Source of the DNA: Pisaster brevispinus
Taxonomy: Eukaryota > Echinodermata > Asteroidea > Forcipulatida > Asteriidae
DNA: 64,000 nucleotides
Direction of reading: 5' to 3'
Assembly (NCBI GenBank): GCA_023634235.1
Contig: JAMKCF010000032.1
Location: forward strand, 1 to 64,000
A model generated the notes under the pieces. That model had not been told where the DNA came from and did no database searches. It saw only the letters and a list, made by a program, of their open reading frames with translations. A program made the translations under genes and the position numbers. Shown here piece by piece: positions 27,494 to 41,200 of this stretch (position 1 is the first letter of the stretch; the number at the start of each line of letters is the position of its first letter).

Positions 27494-30400
27494 ATGCTGG
27501 TCATTTGCGTTATGAAGCTTGTCCGGCGCGTCCCTAAAATTTTGATTTTCGGATGCAGGGATATCCAAGGCAGAGTCAGGTACAAATTTTGTTTCTCTAG
27601 CATGCCTAGATCAGGAATTATTTCCAAGCTTAACTCAAGATTTAATTCGGACCCTTTGTGCCGGCATTTTCTCACTGGCGATGACATGGGCATGTAGTAC
27701 ACTGGTTTTTCGGGCAGCCCTACATCTAGGCCGCTCATTTCGCTTAAAAACATTACAGCAAAACGAAACTCACGGACGAGAGAGCCCTTGAGTTGAGTTT
27801 TCCAATTGCGTAAAACTTGTGCAAATCCATTATAATTACTAAGGTGGTTTGACCGTCCTTACTTTGTCTTTGCTTCTTTGACAGCTCTGTGTACAAAAAT
27901 CCCATTGGAGAAGCTTTTGAGGAGCATTCGGTGTAGCCCCACATGCTGGTCATTTGCGTTATGAAGCTTGTCCGGCGCGTCCCTACAATTTTAATTTTCA
28001 GATGCAGGGATATCCAAGGCACAGTCAGGTACAAATTTTGTTTCTCTAGCATGCCTAGATCAGGAATTATTTCCTAGCTTAGCTCAAGATTTAATTCGGA
28101 CCCTTTGTGCCGGCATTTTCTCACTGGCGATGACATGGGCATGTAGTACAGTGGTGTTTCGGGCAGCCCTACATCTAGGCCGCTCATCTCGCTTAAAAGC
28201 ATGACAGCAAAACGAAACTCACGGACGAGAGAGCCCTTGAATTGAGCTTTCAAGTGGTGTAAAACTTGGGCAAATCCATTTTAATTATTAAGGTGATTTG
28301 ACCGTCCTTACTTTGTCTTTGCTTCTTTGACAGCTCTGTGTACACAAATCCCATTGGAGATGCTTTTGAGGAGCTTTCGGAGTAGCCCCACATGCTGGTC
28401 ATTTGCGTTATGAAGCTTGTCCGGCGCGTCCCTAAAATTTTAATTTTCAGATGCAGGGATATCCAAGGCACAGTCAGGTACAAATTTTGTTTCTCTAGCA
28501 TGCCTAGATCAGGAATTATTTCCTAGCTTAGCTCAAGATTTATTTCGGACCCTTTGTGCCGGCATTTTCTCACTGGCGATGACATGGGCATGTAGTACAG
28601 TGGTGTTTCGGGCAGCCCTACATCTAGGCCGCTCATCTCGCTTAAAAGCATGACAGCAAAACGAAACTCACGGACGAGAGAGCCCTTGAGTTGAGCTTTC
28701 CAATGGTGTAAAACTTGTGCAAATCCATTATAATTATTAAGGTGATTTGACCGTCCTTACTTTGTCTTTGCTTCTTTGACAGCTCTGTGTACAAAAATCC
28801 CATTGGAGAAGCTTTTGAGGAACATTCGGAGTAGCCCCACATGCTGGTCATTTGCGTTATGAAGCTTGTCCGGCGCGTCCCTAAAATTTTGATTTTCGGA
28901 TGCAGGGATATCCAAGGCAGAGTCAGGTACAAATTTTGTTTCTCTAGCATGCCTAGATCAGGAATTATTTCCAAGCTTAACTCAAGATTTAATTCGGACC
29001 CTTTGTGCCGGCATTTTCTCACTGGCGATGACATGGGCATGTAGTACACTGGTTTTTCGGGCAGCCCTACATCTAGGCCGCTCATTTCGCTTAAAAACAT
29101 TACAGCAAAACGAAACTCACGGACGAGAGAGCCCTTGAGTTGAGTTTTTCCAATTGCGTAAAACTTGTGCAAATCCATTATAATTACTAAGGTGGTTTGA
29201 CCGTCCTTACTTTGTCTTTGCTTCTTTGACAGCTCTGTGTACAAAAATCCCATTGGAGAAGCTTTTGAGGAGCATTCGGTGTAGCCCCACATGCTGGTCA
29301 TTTGCGTTATGAAGCTTGTCCGGCGCGTCCCTACAATTTTAATTTTCAGATGCAGGGATATCCAAGGCACAGTCAGGTACAAATTTTGTTTCTCTAGCAT
29401 GCCTAGATCAGGAATTATTTCCTAGCTTAGCTCAAGATTTAATTCGGACCCTTTGTGCCGGCATTTTCTCACTGGCGATGACATGGGCATGTAGTACAGT
29501 GGTGTTTCGGGCAGCCCTACATCTAGGCCGCTCATCTCGCTTAAAAGCATGACAGCAAAACGAAACTCACGGACGAGAGAGCCCTTGAATTGAGCTTTCA
29601 AGTGGTGTAAAACTTGGGCAAATCCATTTTAATTATTAAGGTGATTTGACCGTCCTTACTTTGTCTTTGCTTCTTTGACAGCTCTGTGTACACAAATCCC
29701 ATTGGAGATGCTTTTGAGGAGCTTTCGGAGTAGCCCCACATGCTGGTCATTTGCGTTATGAAGCTTGTCCGGCGCGTCCCTAAAATTTTAATTTTCAGAT
29801 GCAGGGATATCCAAGGCACAGTCAGGTACAAATTTTGTTTCTCTAGCATGCCTAGATCAGGAATTATTTCCTAGCTTAGCTCAAGATTTATTTCGGACCC
29901 TTTGTGCCGGCATTTTCTCACTGGCGATGACATGGGCATGTAGTACAGTGGTGTTTCGGGCAGCCCTACATCTAGGCCGCTCATCTCGCTTAAAAGCATG
30001 ACAGCAAAACGAAACTCACGGACGAGAGAGCCCTTGAGTTGAGCTTTCCAATGGTGTAAAACTTGTGCAAATCCATTATAATTATTAAGGTGATTTGACC
30101 GTCCTTACTTTGTCTTTGCTTCTTTGACAGCTCTGTGTACAAAAATCCCATTGGAGAAGCTTTTGAGGAACATTCGGAGTAGCCCCACATGCTGGTCATT
30201 TGCGTTATGAAGCTTGTCCGGCGCGTCCCTAAAATTTTGATTTTCGGATGCAGGGATATCCAAGGCAGAGTCAGGTACAAATTTTGTTTCTCTAGCATGC
30301 CTAGATCAGGAATTATTTCCAAGCTTAACTCAAGATTTAATTCGGACCCTTTGTGCCGGCATTTTCTCACTGGCGATGACATGGGCATGTAGTACACTGG

Positions 30401-31080
30401 TTTTTCGGGCAGCCCTACATCTAGGCCGCTCATTTCGCTTAAAAACATTACAGCAAAACGAAACTCACGGACGAGAGAGCCCTTGAGTTGAGTTTTTCCA
30501 ATTGCGTAAAACTTGTGCAAATCCATTATAATTACTAAGGTGGTTTGACCGTCCTTACTTTGTCTTTGCTTCTTTGACAGCTCTGTGTACAAAAATCCCA
30601 TTGGAGAAGCTTTTGAGGAGCATTCGGTGTAGCCCCACATGCTGGTCATTTGCGTTATGAAGCTTGTCCGGCGCGTCCCTACAATTTTAATTTTCAGATG
30701 CAGGGATATCCAAGGCACAGTCAGGTACAAATTTTGTTTCTCTAGCATGCCTAGATCAGGAATTATTTCCTAGCTTAGCTCAAGATTTAATTCGGACCCT
30801 TTGTGCCGGCATTTTCTCACTGGCGATGACATTGGCATGTAGTACAGTGGTGTTTCGGGCAGCCCTACATCTAGGCCGCTCATCTCGCTTAAAAGCATGA
30901 CAGCAAAACGAAACTCACGGACGAGAGAGCCCTTGAGTTGAGCTTTCCAATGGTGTAAAACTTGTGCAAATCCATTATAATTATTAAGGTGATTTGACCG
31001 TCCTTACTTTGTCTTTGCTTCTTTGACAGCTCTGTGTACAAAAATCCCATTGGAGAAGCTTTTGAGGAGCATTCGGAATA
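27494..31080 (+). repeat. Three-monomer higher-order repeat, 1347-1348 bp
   Basis: Anchors 27494, 28841 and 30189 start successive copies of a three-monomer unit. The second and third copies share a GAGGAACATTCGG variant and an extra T in GAGTTTTTCC (near 29145 and 30493). That extra base makes one monomer 450 bp, a multiple of three, and so produces the two 252-codon minus-strand open frames at 28642-29400 and 29990-30748. Confidence 0.88.
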
Positions 31081-34000
31081 GCCCCACATGCTGGTCATTT
31101 GCGTTATGAAGCTTGTCCGGCGCGTCCCTAAAATTTTAATTTTCAGATGCAGGGATATCGAAGGCACAGTCAGGTACAAATTTTGTTTCTCTAGCATGCC
31201 TAGATCAGGAATTATTTCCTAGCTTAGCTCAAGATTTATTTCGGACCCTTTGTGCCGGCATTTTCTCACTGGCGATGACATGGGCATGTAGTACAGTGGT
31301 GTTTCGGGCAGCCCTACATCTAGGCCGCTCATCTCGCTTAAAAGCATGACAGCAAAACGAAACTCACGGACGAGAGAGCCCTTGAGTTGAGCTTTCCAAT
31401 GGTGTAAAACTTGTGCAAATCCATTATAATTATTAAGGTGATTTGACCGTCCTTACTTTGTCTTTGCTTCTTTGACAGCTCTCTGTACAAAAATCCCATT
31501 GGAGAAGCTTTTGAGGAGCATTCGGAGTAGCCCCACATGCTGGTTATTTGCGTTATGAAGCTTGTCCGGCGCGTCCCTAAAATTTCGATTTTCGGATGCA
31601 GGGATATCCAAGGCAGAGTCCGGTACAAATTTTGTTTCTCTAGCATGCCTAGATCAGGAATTATTTCCAAGCTTAACTCAAGATTTAATTCGGACCCTTT
31701 GTGCCGGCATTTTCTCACTGGCGATGACATGGGCATGTAGTACAGTGGTGTTTCGGGCAGCCCTACATCTAGGCCGCTCATCTCGCTTAAAAGCATGACA
31801 GCAAAACGAAACTCACGGACGAGAGAGCCCTTGAAATGAGCTTTCCAGTGATGTTAAACTTGGGCAAATCCATTTTAATTATGAAGGTGATTTGACCGTC
31901 CCTTCTTTGACAGCTTATTTGACAGCTCTGTGTACAAAAATCTCATTGGAGATGGTTTTGAGGAGCGTTCGGAGTAGCCCAACATGCTGGTCTTTTGCGG
32001 TATGAAGCTTGTCCGGCGCTTCCCTAAAATGTTGATTTTCAGATGCAGGGATATCCAAGGCAGAGTCAGGTACAAATTTTGTTTCTCTAGCATGCCTAGA
32101 TCGGGAGTTATTTCCAAGCTTAGCTCAAAACTTATTTCGGACCCTTTGTGCCGGCATTTTTTCACTGGCGATGACATGGGCATGTAGCACAGTGGTGTTT
32201 CGGGCAGCCCTACTTCTAGGACGCTCATCTCGCCTAAAAACATTACAGCAAAACGAAACTCACGGACGAGAGAGCCCTTCAGTTGAGTTTTCCAATTGCG
32301 TTAAACTTGTGCAAATCCATTATAATTACTAAGGTGGTTTGACCGTCCTTACTTTGTCTTTGCTTCTTTGACAGCTCTGTGTACAAAATCCCATTGGAGA
32401 TGCTTTTGAGGAGCGTTCGGAGTAGCCCAACATGCTGGTCATTTGCGTTATGGAGCTTATCCGGCGCGTCCCTAAAATTTAAATTTTCAGATGCAGGGAT
32501 ATCGAAGGCACAGTCAGGTACAAATGTTGTTTCTCTAGCATGCCTAGATCAGGAATTATTTCCTAGCTTAACTCAAGATTAAATTCGGACCCTTTGTGCC
32601 GGCATTTTCTCACTGGCGATGACATGGGCATGTAGTACAGTGGTGTTTCGGGCAGCCCTACATCTAGGCCGCTCATCTCGCTTAAAAGCATGACAGCAAA
32701 ACGAAACTCACGGACGAGAGAGCCCTTCAGTTGAGCTTTCCAATGGTGTAAAACTTGTGCATATCCATTATAATTATTAAGGTGATTTGACCGTCCTTAC
32801 TTTGTCTTTGCTTCTTTGACAGCTCTGTGTACAAAAATACCATTGGAGAAGCTTTTGAGGAGCATTCGGAGTAGCCCCACATGCTGGTCATTTGCGTTAT
32901 GAAGCTTGTCCGGCGCGTCCCTACAATTTTAATTTTCAGATGCAGGGATATCCAAGGCACAGTCAGGTACAAATTTTGTTTCTCTAGCATGCCTAGATCA
33001 GGAATTATTTCCTAGCTTAGCTCAAGATTTAATTCGGACCCTTTGTGCCGGCATTTTCTCACTGGCGATGACATGGGCATGTAGTACAGTGGTTTTTCGG
33101 GCAGCCCTACATCTAGGCCGCTCATCTCGCTTAAAAACATTACAGCAAAACGAAACTCACGGACGAGAGAGCCCTTGAGTTGAGTTTTCCAATTGCGTAA
33201 AACTTGTGCAAATCCATTATAATTACTAAGGTGGTTTGACCGTCCTTACTTTGTCTTTGCTTCTTTGACAGCTCTGTGTACAAAAATCCCATTGGAGAAG
33301 CTTTTGAGGAGCATTCGGTGTAGCCCCACATGCTGGTCATTTGCGTTACGAAGCTTGTCCGGCGCGTCCCTACAATTTTAATTTTCAGATGCAGGGATAT
33401 CCAAGGCACAGTCAGGTACAAATTTTGTTTCTCTAGCATGCCTAGATCAGGAATTATTTCCTAGCTTAGCTCAAGATTTAATTCGGACCCTTTGTGCCGG
33501 CATTTTCTCACTGGCGATGACATGGGCATGTAGTACAGTGGTGTTTCGGGCAGCCCTACATCTAGGCCGCTCATCTCGCTTAAAAGCATGACAGCAAAAC
33601 GAAACTCACGGACGAGAGAGCCCTTGAGTTGAGCTTTCCAATGGTGTAAAACTTGTGCAAATCCATAATAATTATTAAGGTGATTTGACCGTCCTTACTT
33701 TGTCTTTGCTTCTTTGACAGCTCTGTGTACAAAAATCCCATTGGAGAAGCTTTTGAGGAGCATTCGGAGTAGCCCCACATGCTGGTTATTTGCGTTATGA
33801 AGCTTGTCCGGCGCGTCCCTAAAATTTTGATTTTCGGATGCAGGGATATCCAAGGCAGAGTCCGGTACAAATTTTGTTTCTCTAGCATGCCTAGATCAGG
33901 AATTATTTCCAAGCTTAACTCAAGATTTAATTCGGACCCTTTGTGCCGGCATTTTCTCACTGGCGATGACATGGGCATGTAGTACAGTGGTGTTTCGGGC

Positions 34001-36919
34001 AGCCCTACATCTAGGCCGCTCATCTCGCTTAAAAGCATGACAACAAAACGAAACTCACGGACGAGAGAGCCCTTGAATTGAGTTGTCCAGTGGTGTTAAA
34101 CTTGGGCAAATCCATTTTAATTATGAAGGTGATTTGACCGTCCCTTCTTTGACAGCTTATTTGACAGCTCTGTGTACAAAAATCTCATTGGAGATGCTTT
34201 TGAGGAGCGTTCGGAGTAGCCCCACATGCTGGTCTTTTGCGGTATGAAGCTTGTCCGGCGCTTCCCTAAAATGGTGATTTTCAGATGCAGGGATATCCAA
34301 GGCAGAGTCAGGTACAAATTTTGTTTCTCTAGCATGCCTAGATCGGGAGTTATTTCCAAGCTTAGCTCAAGATTTAATTCGGACCCTTTGTGCCGGCATT
34401 TTCTCACTGGCGATGACATGGGCATGTAGTACAGTGGTGTTTCGGGCAGCCCTACATCTAGGCCGCTCATCTCGCTTAAAAGCATGACAGCAAAACGAAA
34501 CTCACGGACGAGAGAGCCCTTGAGTTGAGCTTTCCAATGGTGTAAAACTTGTGCAAATCCATTATAATTATTAAGGTGATTTGACCGTCCTTACTTTGTC
34601 TTTGCTTCTTTGACAGCTCTGTGTACAAAAATCCCATTGGAGAAGCTTTTGAGGAGCATTCGGAGTAGCCCCACATGCTGGTCATTTGCGTTATGAAGCT
34701 TGTCCGGCGCGTCCCTAAAATTTTGATTTTCGGATGCAGGGATATCCAAGGCAGAGTCAGGTACAAATTTTGTTTCTCTAGCATGCCTAGATCAGGAATT
34801 ATTTCCAAGCTTAACTCAAGATTTAATTCGGACCCTTTGTGCCGGCATTTTCTCACTGGCGATGACATGGGCATGTAGTACAGTGGTTTTTCGGGCAGCC
34901 CTACATCTAGGCCGCTCATCTCGCTTAAAAGCATGACAGCAAAACGAAACTCACGGACGAGAGAGCCCTTGAATTGAGCTTTCAAGTGGTGTAAAACTTG
35001 GGCAAATCCATTTTAATTCTGAAGGTGATTTGACCGTCCTTACTTTGTCTTTGCTTCTTTGACAGCTCTGTGTACAAAAATCCCATTGGAGATGCTTTTG
35101 AGGAGCGTTCGGAGTAGCCCCACATGCTGGTCATTTGCGTTATGAAGCTTGTCCGGCGCGTCCCTAAATGCTTGATTTTCAGATGCAGGGATATCCAAGG
35201 CAGAGTCAGGTACAAATTTTGTTTCTCTAGCATGCCTAGATCAGGAATTATTTCCAAGCTTAGCTCAAGATTTAATTCGGACCCTTTGTGCCGGCATTTT
35301 CTCACTGGCGATGACATGGGCATGTAGTACAGTGGTTTTTCGGGCAGCCCTACATCTAGGCCGCTCATCTCGCTTAAAAGCATGACAGCAAAACGAAACT
35401 CACGGACGAGAGAGCCCTTGAATTGAGCTTTCAAGTGGTGTAAAACTTGGGCAAATCCATTTTAATTCTGAAGGTGATTTGACCGTCCTTACTTTGTCTT
35501 TGCTTCTTTGACAGCTCTGTGTACAAAAATCCCATTGGAGAAGCTTTTGAGGAGCATTCGGAGTAGCCCCACATGCTGGTCATTTGCGTTATGAAGCTTG
35601 TCCGGCGCGTCCCTAAAATTTTGATTTTCGGATGCAGGGATATCCAAGGCAGAGTCAGGTACAAATTTTGTTTCTCTAGCATGCCTAGATCAGGAATTAT
35701 TTCCAAGCTTAACTCAAGATTTAATTCGGACCCTTTGTGCCGGCATTTTCTCACTGGCGATGACATGGGCATGTAGTACAGTGGTTTTTCGGGCAGCCCT
35801 ACATCTAGGCCGCTCATCTCGCTTAAAAACATTACAGCAAAACGAAACTCACGGACGAGAGAGCCCTTGAATTGAGTTTTCCAATTGCGTAAAACTTGTG
35901 CAAATCCATTATAATTACTAAGGTGGTTTGACCGTCCTTACTTTGTCTCTGCTTCTTTGACAGCTCTGTGTACAAAAATCCCATTGGAGAAGCTTTTGAG
36001 GAGCATTCGGAGTAGCCCCACATGCTGGTCATTTGCGTTATGAAGCTTGTCCGGCGCGTCCCTAAAATTTTGATTTTCGGATGCAGGGATATCCAAGGCA
36101 GAGTCAGGTACAAATTTTGTTTCTCTAGCATGCCTAGATCAGGAATTATTTCCAAGCTTAACTCAAGATTTAATTCGGACCCTTTGTGCCGGCATTTTCT
36201 CACTGGCGATGACATGGGCATGTAGTACAGTGGTTTTTCGGGCAGCCCTACATCTAGGCCGCTCATCTCGCTTAAAAACATTACAGCAAAACGAAACTCA
36301 CGGACGAGAGAGCCCTTGAGTTGAGTTTTCCAATTGCGTAAAACTTGTGCAAATCCATTATAATTACTAAGGTGGTTTGACCGTCCTTACTTTGTCTTTG
36401 CTTCTTTGACAGCTCTGTGTACAAAAATCCCATTGGAGAAGCTTTTGAGGAGCATTCGGTGTAGCCCCACATGCTGGTCATTTGCGTTATGAAGCTTGTC
36501 CGGCGCGTCCCTACAATTTTAATTTTCAGATGCAGGGATATCCAAGGCACAGTCAGGTACAAATTTTGTTTCTCTAGCATGCCTAGATCAGGAATTATTT
36601 CCTAGCTTAGCTCAAGATTTAATTCGGACCCTTTGTGCCGGCATTTTCTCACTGGCGATGACATGGGCATGTAGTACAGTGGTGTTTCGGGCAGCCCTAC
36701 ATCTAGGCCGCTCATCTCGCTTAAAAGCATGACAGCAAAACGAAACTCACGGACGAGAGAGCCCTTCAGTTTAGCTTTCCAATGGTGTAAAACTTGTGCA
36801 AATCCATTATAATTATTAAGGTGATTTGACCGTCCTTACTTTGTCTTTGCTTCTTTGACAGCTCTGTGTACAAAAATCCCATTGGAGAAGCTTTTGAGGA
36901 GCATTCGGAATAGCCCCAC

Positions 36920-39900
36920 ATGCTGGTCATTTGCGTTATGAAGCTTGTCCGGCGCGTCCCTAAAATTTTAATTTTCAGATGCAGGGATATCGAAGGCACA
37001 GTCAGGTACAAATTTTGTTTCTCTAGCATGCCTAGATCAGGAATTATTTCCTAGCTTAGCTCAAGATTTATTTCGGACCCTTTGTGCCGGCATTTTCTCA
37101 GTGGCGATGACATGGGCATGTAGTACAGTGGTGTTTCGGGCAGCCCTACATCTAGGCCGCTCATCTCGCTTAAAAGCATGACAGCAAAACGAAACTCACG
37201 GACGAGAGAGCCCTTGAGTTGAGCTTTCCAATGGTGTAAAACTTGTGCAAATCCATTATAATTATTAAGGTGATTTGACCGTCCTTACTTTGTCTTTGCT
37301 TCTTTGACAGCTCTCTGTACAAAAATCCCATTGGAGAAGCTTTTGAGGAGCATTCGGAGTAGCCCCACATGCTGGTTATTTGCGTTATGAAGCTTGTCCG
37401 GCGCGTCCCTAAAATTTCGATTTTCGGATGCAGGGATATCCAAGGCAGAGTCCGGTACAAATTTTGTTTCTCTAGCATGCCTAGATCAGGAATTATTTCC
37501 AAGCTTAACTCAAGATTTAATTCAGACCCTTTGTGCCGGCATTTTCTCACTGGCGATGACATGGGCATGTAGTACAGTGGTGTTTCGGGCAGCCCTACAT
37601 CTAGGCCGCTCATCTCGCTTAAAAGCATGACAGCAAAACGAAACTCACGGACGAGAGAGCCCTTGAAATGAGCTTTCCAGTGATGTTAAACTTGGGCAAA
37701 TCCATTTTAATTATGAAGGTGATTTGACCGTCCCTTCTTTGACAGCTTATTTGACAGCTCTGTGTACAAAAATCTCATTGGAGATGGTTTTGAGGAGCGT
37801 TCGGAGTAGCCCAACATGCTGGTCTTTTGCGGTATGAAGCTTGTCCGGCGCTTCCCTAAAATGTTGATTTTCAGATGCAGGGATATCCAAGGCAGAGTCA
37901 GGTACAAATTTTGTTTCTCTAGCATGCCTAGATCGGGAGTTATTTCCAAGCTTAGCTCAAAACTTATTTCGGACCCTTTGTGCCGGCATTTTTTCACTGG
38001 CGATGACATGGGCATGTAGCACAGTGGTGTTTCGGGCAGCCCTACTTCTAGGACGCTCATCTCGCCTAAAAACATTACAGCAAAACGAAACTCACGGACG
38101 AGAGAGCCCTTCAGTTGAGTTTTCCAATTGCGTTAAACTTGTGCAAATCCATTATAATTACTAAGGTGGTTTGACCGTCCTTACTTTGTCTTTGCTTCTT
38201 TGACAGCTCTGTGTACAAAATCCCATTGGAGATGCTTTTGAGGAGCGTTCGGAGTAGCCCAACATGCTGGTCATTTGCGTTATGGAGCTTATCCGGCGCG
38301 TCCCTAAAATTTAAATTTTCAGATGCAGGGATATCCAAGGCACAGTCAGGTACAAATGTTGTTTCTCTAGCATGCCTAGATCAGGAATTATTTCCTAGCT
38401 TAACTCAAGATTAAATTCGGACCCTTTGTGCCGGCATTTTCTCACTGGCGATGACATGGGCATGTAGTACAGTGGTGTTTCGGGCAGCCCTACATCTAGC
38501 CCGCTCATCTCGCTTAAAAGCATGACAGCAAAACGAAACTCACGGACGAGAGAGCCCTTGAGTTGAGCTTTCCAATGGTGTAAAACTTGTGCAAATCCAT
38601 TATAATTATTAAGGTGATTTGACCGTCCTTACTTTGTCTTTGCTTCTTTGACAGCTCTGTGTACACAAATCCCATTGGAGAAGCTTTTGAGGAGCATTCG
38701 GAGTAGCCCCACATGCTGGTCATTTGCGTTATGAAGCTTGTCCGGCGCGTCCCTACAATTTTAATTTTCAGATGCAGGGATATCCAAGGCACAGTCAGGT
38801 ACAAATTTTGTTTCTCTAGCATGCCTAGATCAGGAATTATTTCCTAGCTTAGCTCAAGATTTAATTCGGACCCTTTGTGCCGGCATTTTCTCACTGGCGA
38901 TGACATGGGCATGTAGTACAGTGGTTTTTCGGGCAGCCCTACATCTAGGCCGCTCATCTCGCTTAAAAACATTACAGCAAAACGAAACTCACGGACGAGA
39001 GAGCCCTTGAGTTGAGTTTTCCAATTGCGTAAAACTTGTGCAAATCCATTATAATTACTAAGGTGGTTTGACCGTCCTTACTTTGTCTTTGCTTCTTTGA
39101 CAGCTCTGTGTACAAAAATCCCATTGGAGAAGCTTTTGAGGAGCATTCGGTGTAGCCCCACATGCTGGTCATTTGCGTTACGAAGCTTGTCCGGCGCGTC
39201 CCTACAATTTTAATTTTCAGATGCAGGGATATCCAAGGCACAGTCAGGTACAAATTTTGTTTCTCTAGCATGCCTAGATCAGGAATTATTTCCTAGCTTA
39301 GCTCAAGATTTAATTCGGACCCTTTGTGCCGGCATTTTCTCACTGGCGATGACATGGGCATGTAGTACAGTGGTGTTTCGGGCAGCCCTACATCTAGGCC
39401 GCTCATCTCGCTTAAAAGCATGACAGCAAAACGAAACTCACGGACGAGAGAGCCCTTGAGTTGAGCTTTCCAATGGTGTAAAACTTGTGCAAATCCATTA
39501 TAATTATTAAGGTGATTTGACCGTCCTTACTTTGTCTTTGCTTCTTTGACAGCTCTGTGTACAAAAATCCCATTGGAGAAGCTTTTGAGGAGCATTCGGA
39601 ATAGCCCAACATGCTGGTCATTTGCGTTATGAAGCTTGTCCGGCGCGTCCCTAAAATTTTAATTTTCAGATGCAGGGATATCGAAGGCACAGTCAGGTAC
39701 AAATTTTGTTTCTCTAGCATGCCTAGATCAGGAATTATTTCCTAGCTTAGCTCAAGATTTATTTCGGACCCTTTGTGCCGGCATTTTCTCACTGGCGATG
39801 ACATGGGCATGTAGTACAGTGGTGTTTCGGGCAGCCCTACATCTAGGCCGCTCATCTCGCTTAAAAGCATGACAGCAAAACGAAACTCACGGACGAGAGA

Positions 39901-41200
39901 GCCCTTGAGTTGAGCTTTCCAATGGTGTAAAACTTGTGCAAATCCATTATAATTATTAAGGTGATTTGACCGTCCTTACTTTGTCTTTGCTTCTTTGACA
40001 GCTCTCTGTACAAAAATCCCATTGGAGAAGCTTTTGAGGAGCATTCGGAGTAGCCCCACATGCTGGTTATTTGCGTTATGAAGCTTGTCCGGCGCGTCCC
40101 TAAAATTTCGATTTTCGGATGCAGGGATATCCAAGGCAGAGTCCGGTACAAATTTTGTTTCTCTAGCATGCCTAGATCAGGAATTATTTCCAAGCTTAAC
40201 TCAAGATTTAATTCGGACCCTTTGTGCCGGCATTTTCTCACTGGCGATGACATGGGCATGTAGTACAGTGGTGTTTCGGGCAGCCCTACATCTAGGCCGC
40301 TCATCTCGCTTAAAAGCATGACAGCAAAACGAAACTCACGGACGAGAGAGCCCTTGAAATGAGCTTTCCAGTGATGTTAAACTTGGGCAAATCCATTTTA
40401 ATTATGAAGGTGATTTGACCGTCCCTTCTTTGACAGCTTATTTGACAGCTCTGTGTACAAAAATCTCATTGGAGATGGTTTTGAGGAGCGTTCGGAGTAG
40501 CCCAACATGCTGGTCTTTTGCGGTATGAAGCTTGTCCGGCGCTTCCCTAAAATGTTGATTTTCAGATGCAGGGATATCCAAGGCAGAGTCAGGTACAAAT
40601 TTTGTTTCTCTAGCATGCCTAGATCGGGAGTTATTTCCAAGCTTAGCTCAAAACTTATTTCGGACCCTTTGTGCCGGCATTTTTTCACTGGCGATGACAT
40701 GGGCATGTAGCACAGTGGTGTTTCGGGCAGCCCTACTTCTAGGACGCTCATCTCGCCTAAAAACATTACAGCAAAACGAAACTCACGGACGAGAGAGCCC
40801 TTCAGTTGAGTTTTCCAATTGCGTTAAACTTGTGCAAATCCATTATAATTACTAAGGTGGTTTGACCGTCCTTACTTTGTCTTTGCTTCTTTGACAGCTC
40901 TGTGTACAAAATCCCATTGGAGATGCTTTTGAGGAGCGTTCGGAGTAGCCCAACATGCTGGTCATTTGCGTTATGGAGCTTGTCCGGCGCGTCCCTAAAA
41001 TTTAAATTTTCAGATGCAGGGATATCCAAGGCACAGTCAGGTACAAATGTTGTTTCTCTAGCATGCCTAGATCAGGAATTATTTCCTAGCTTAACTCAAG
41101 ATTAAATTCGGACCCTTTGTGCCGGCATTTTCTCACTGGCGATGACATGGGCATGTAGTACAGTGGTGTTTCGGGCAGCCCTACATCTAGGCCGCTCATC
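36920..41200 (+). repeat. Six-monomer higher-order repeat, 2691 bp, with an older copy at 31088-33330
   Basis: Subtypes at 37369, 37816 and about 38265 recur 2691 bp later at 40060, 40507 and about 40956. The same ordered run is found 5832 bp upstream at 31537, 31984 and about 32433. Shared markers are CTCTCTGTACAAAAATCC, GGAATAGCCC, GTGATGTTAAACTTGG, and a GTGTACAAAATCCC single-base deletion. The upstream copy breaks off near 33.4 kb, where the sequence joins the block duplicated from 24.3 kb. Confidence 0.85.

Noticed and set aside
28642..29400. 252-codon minus-strand open frame as a gene
   Set aside because: It is two fused monomer frames produced by one extra T. No independent coding evidence exists.
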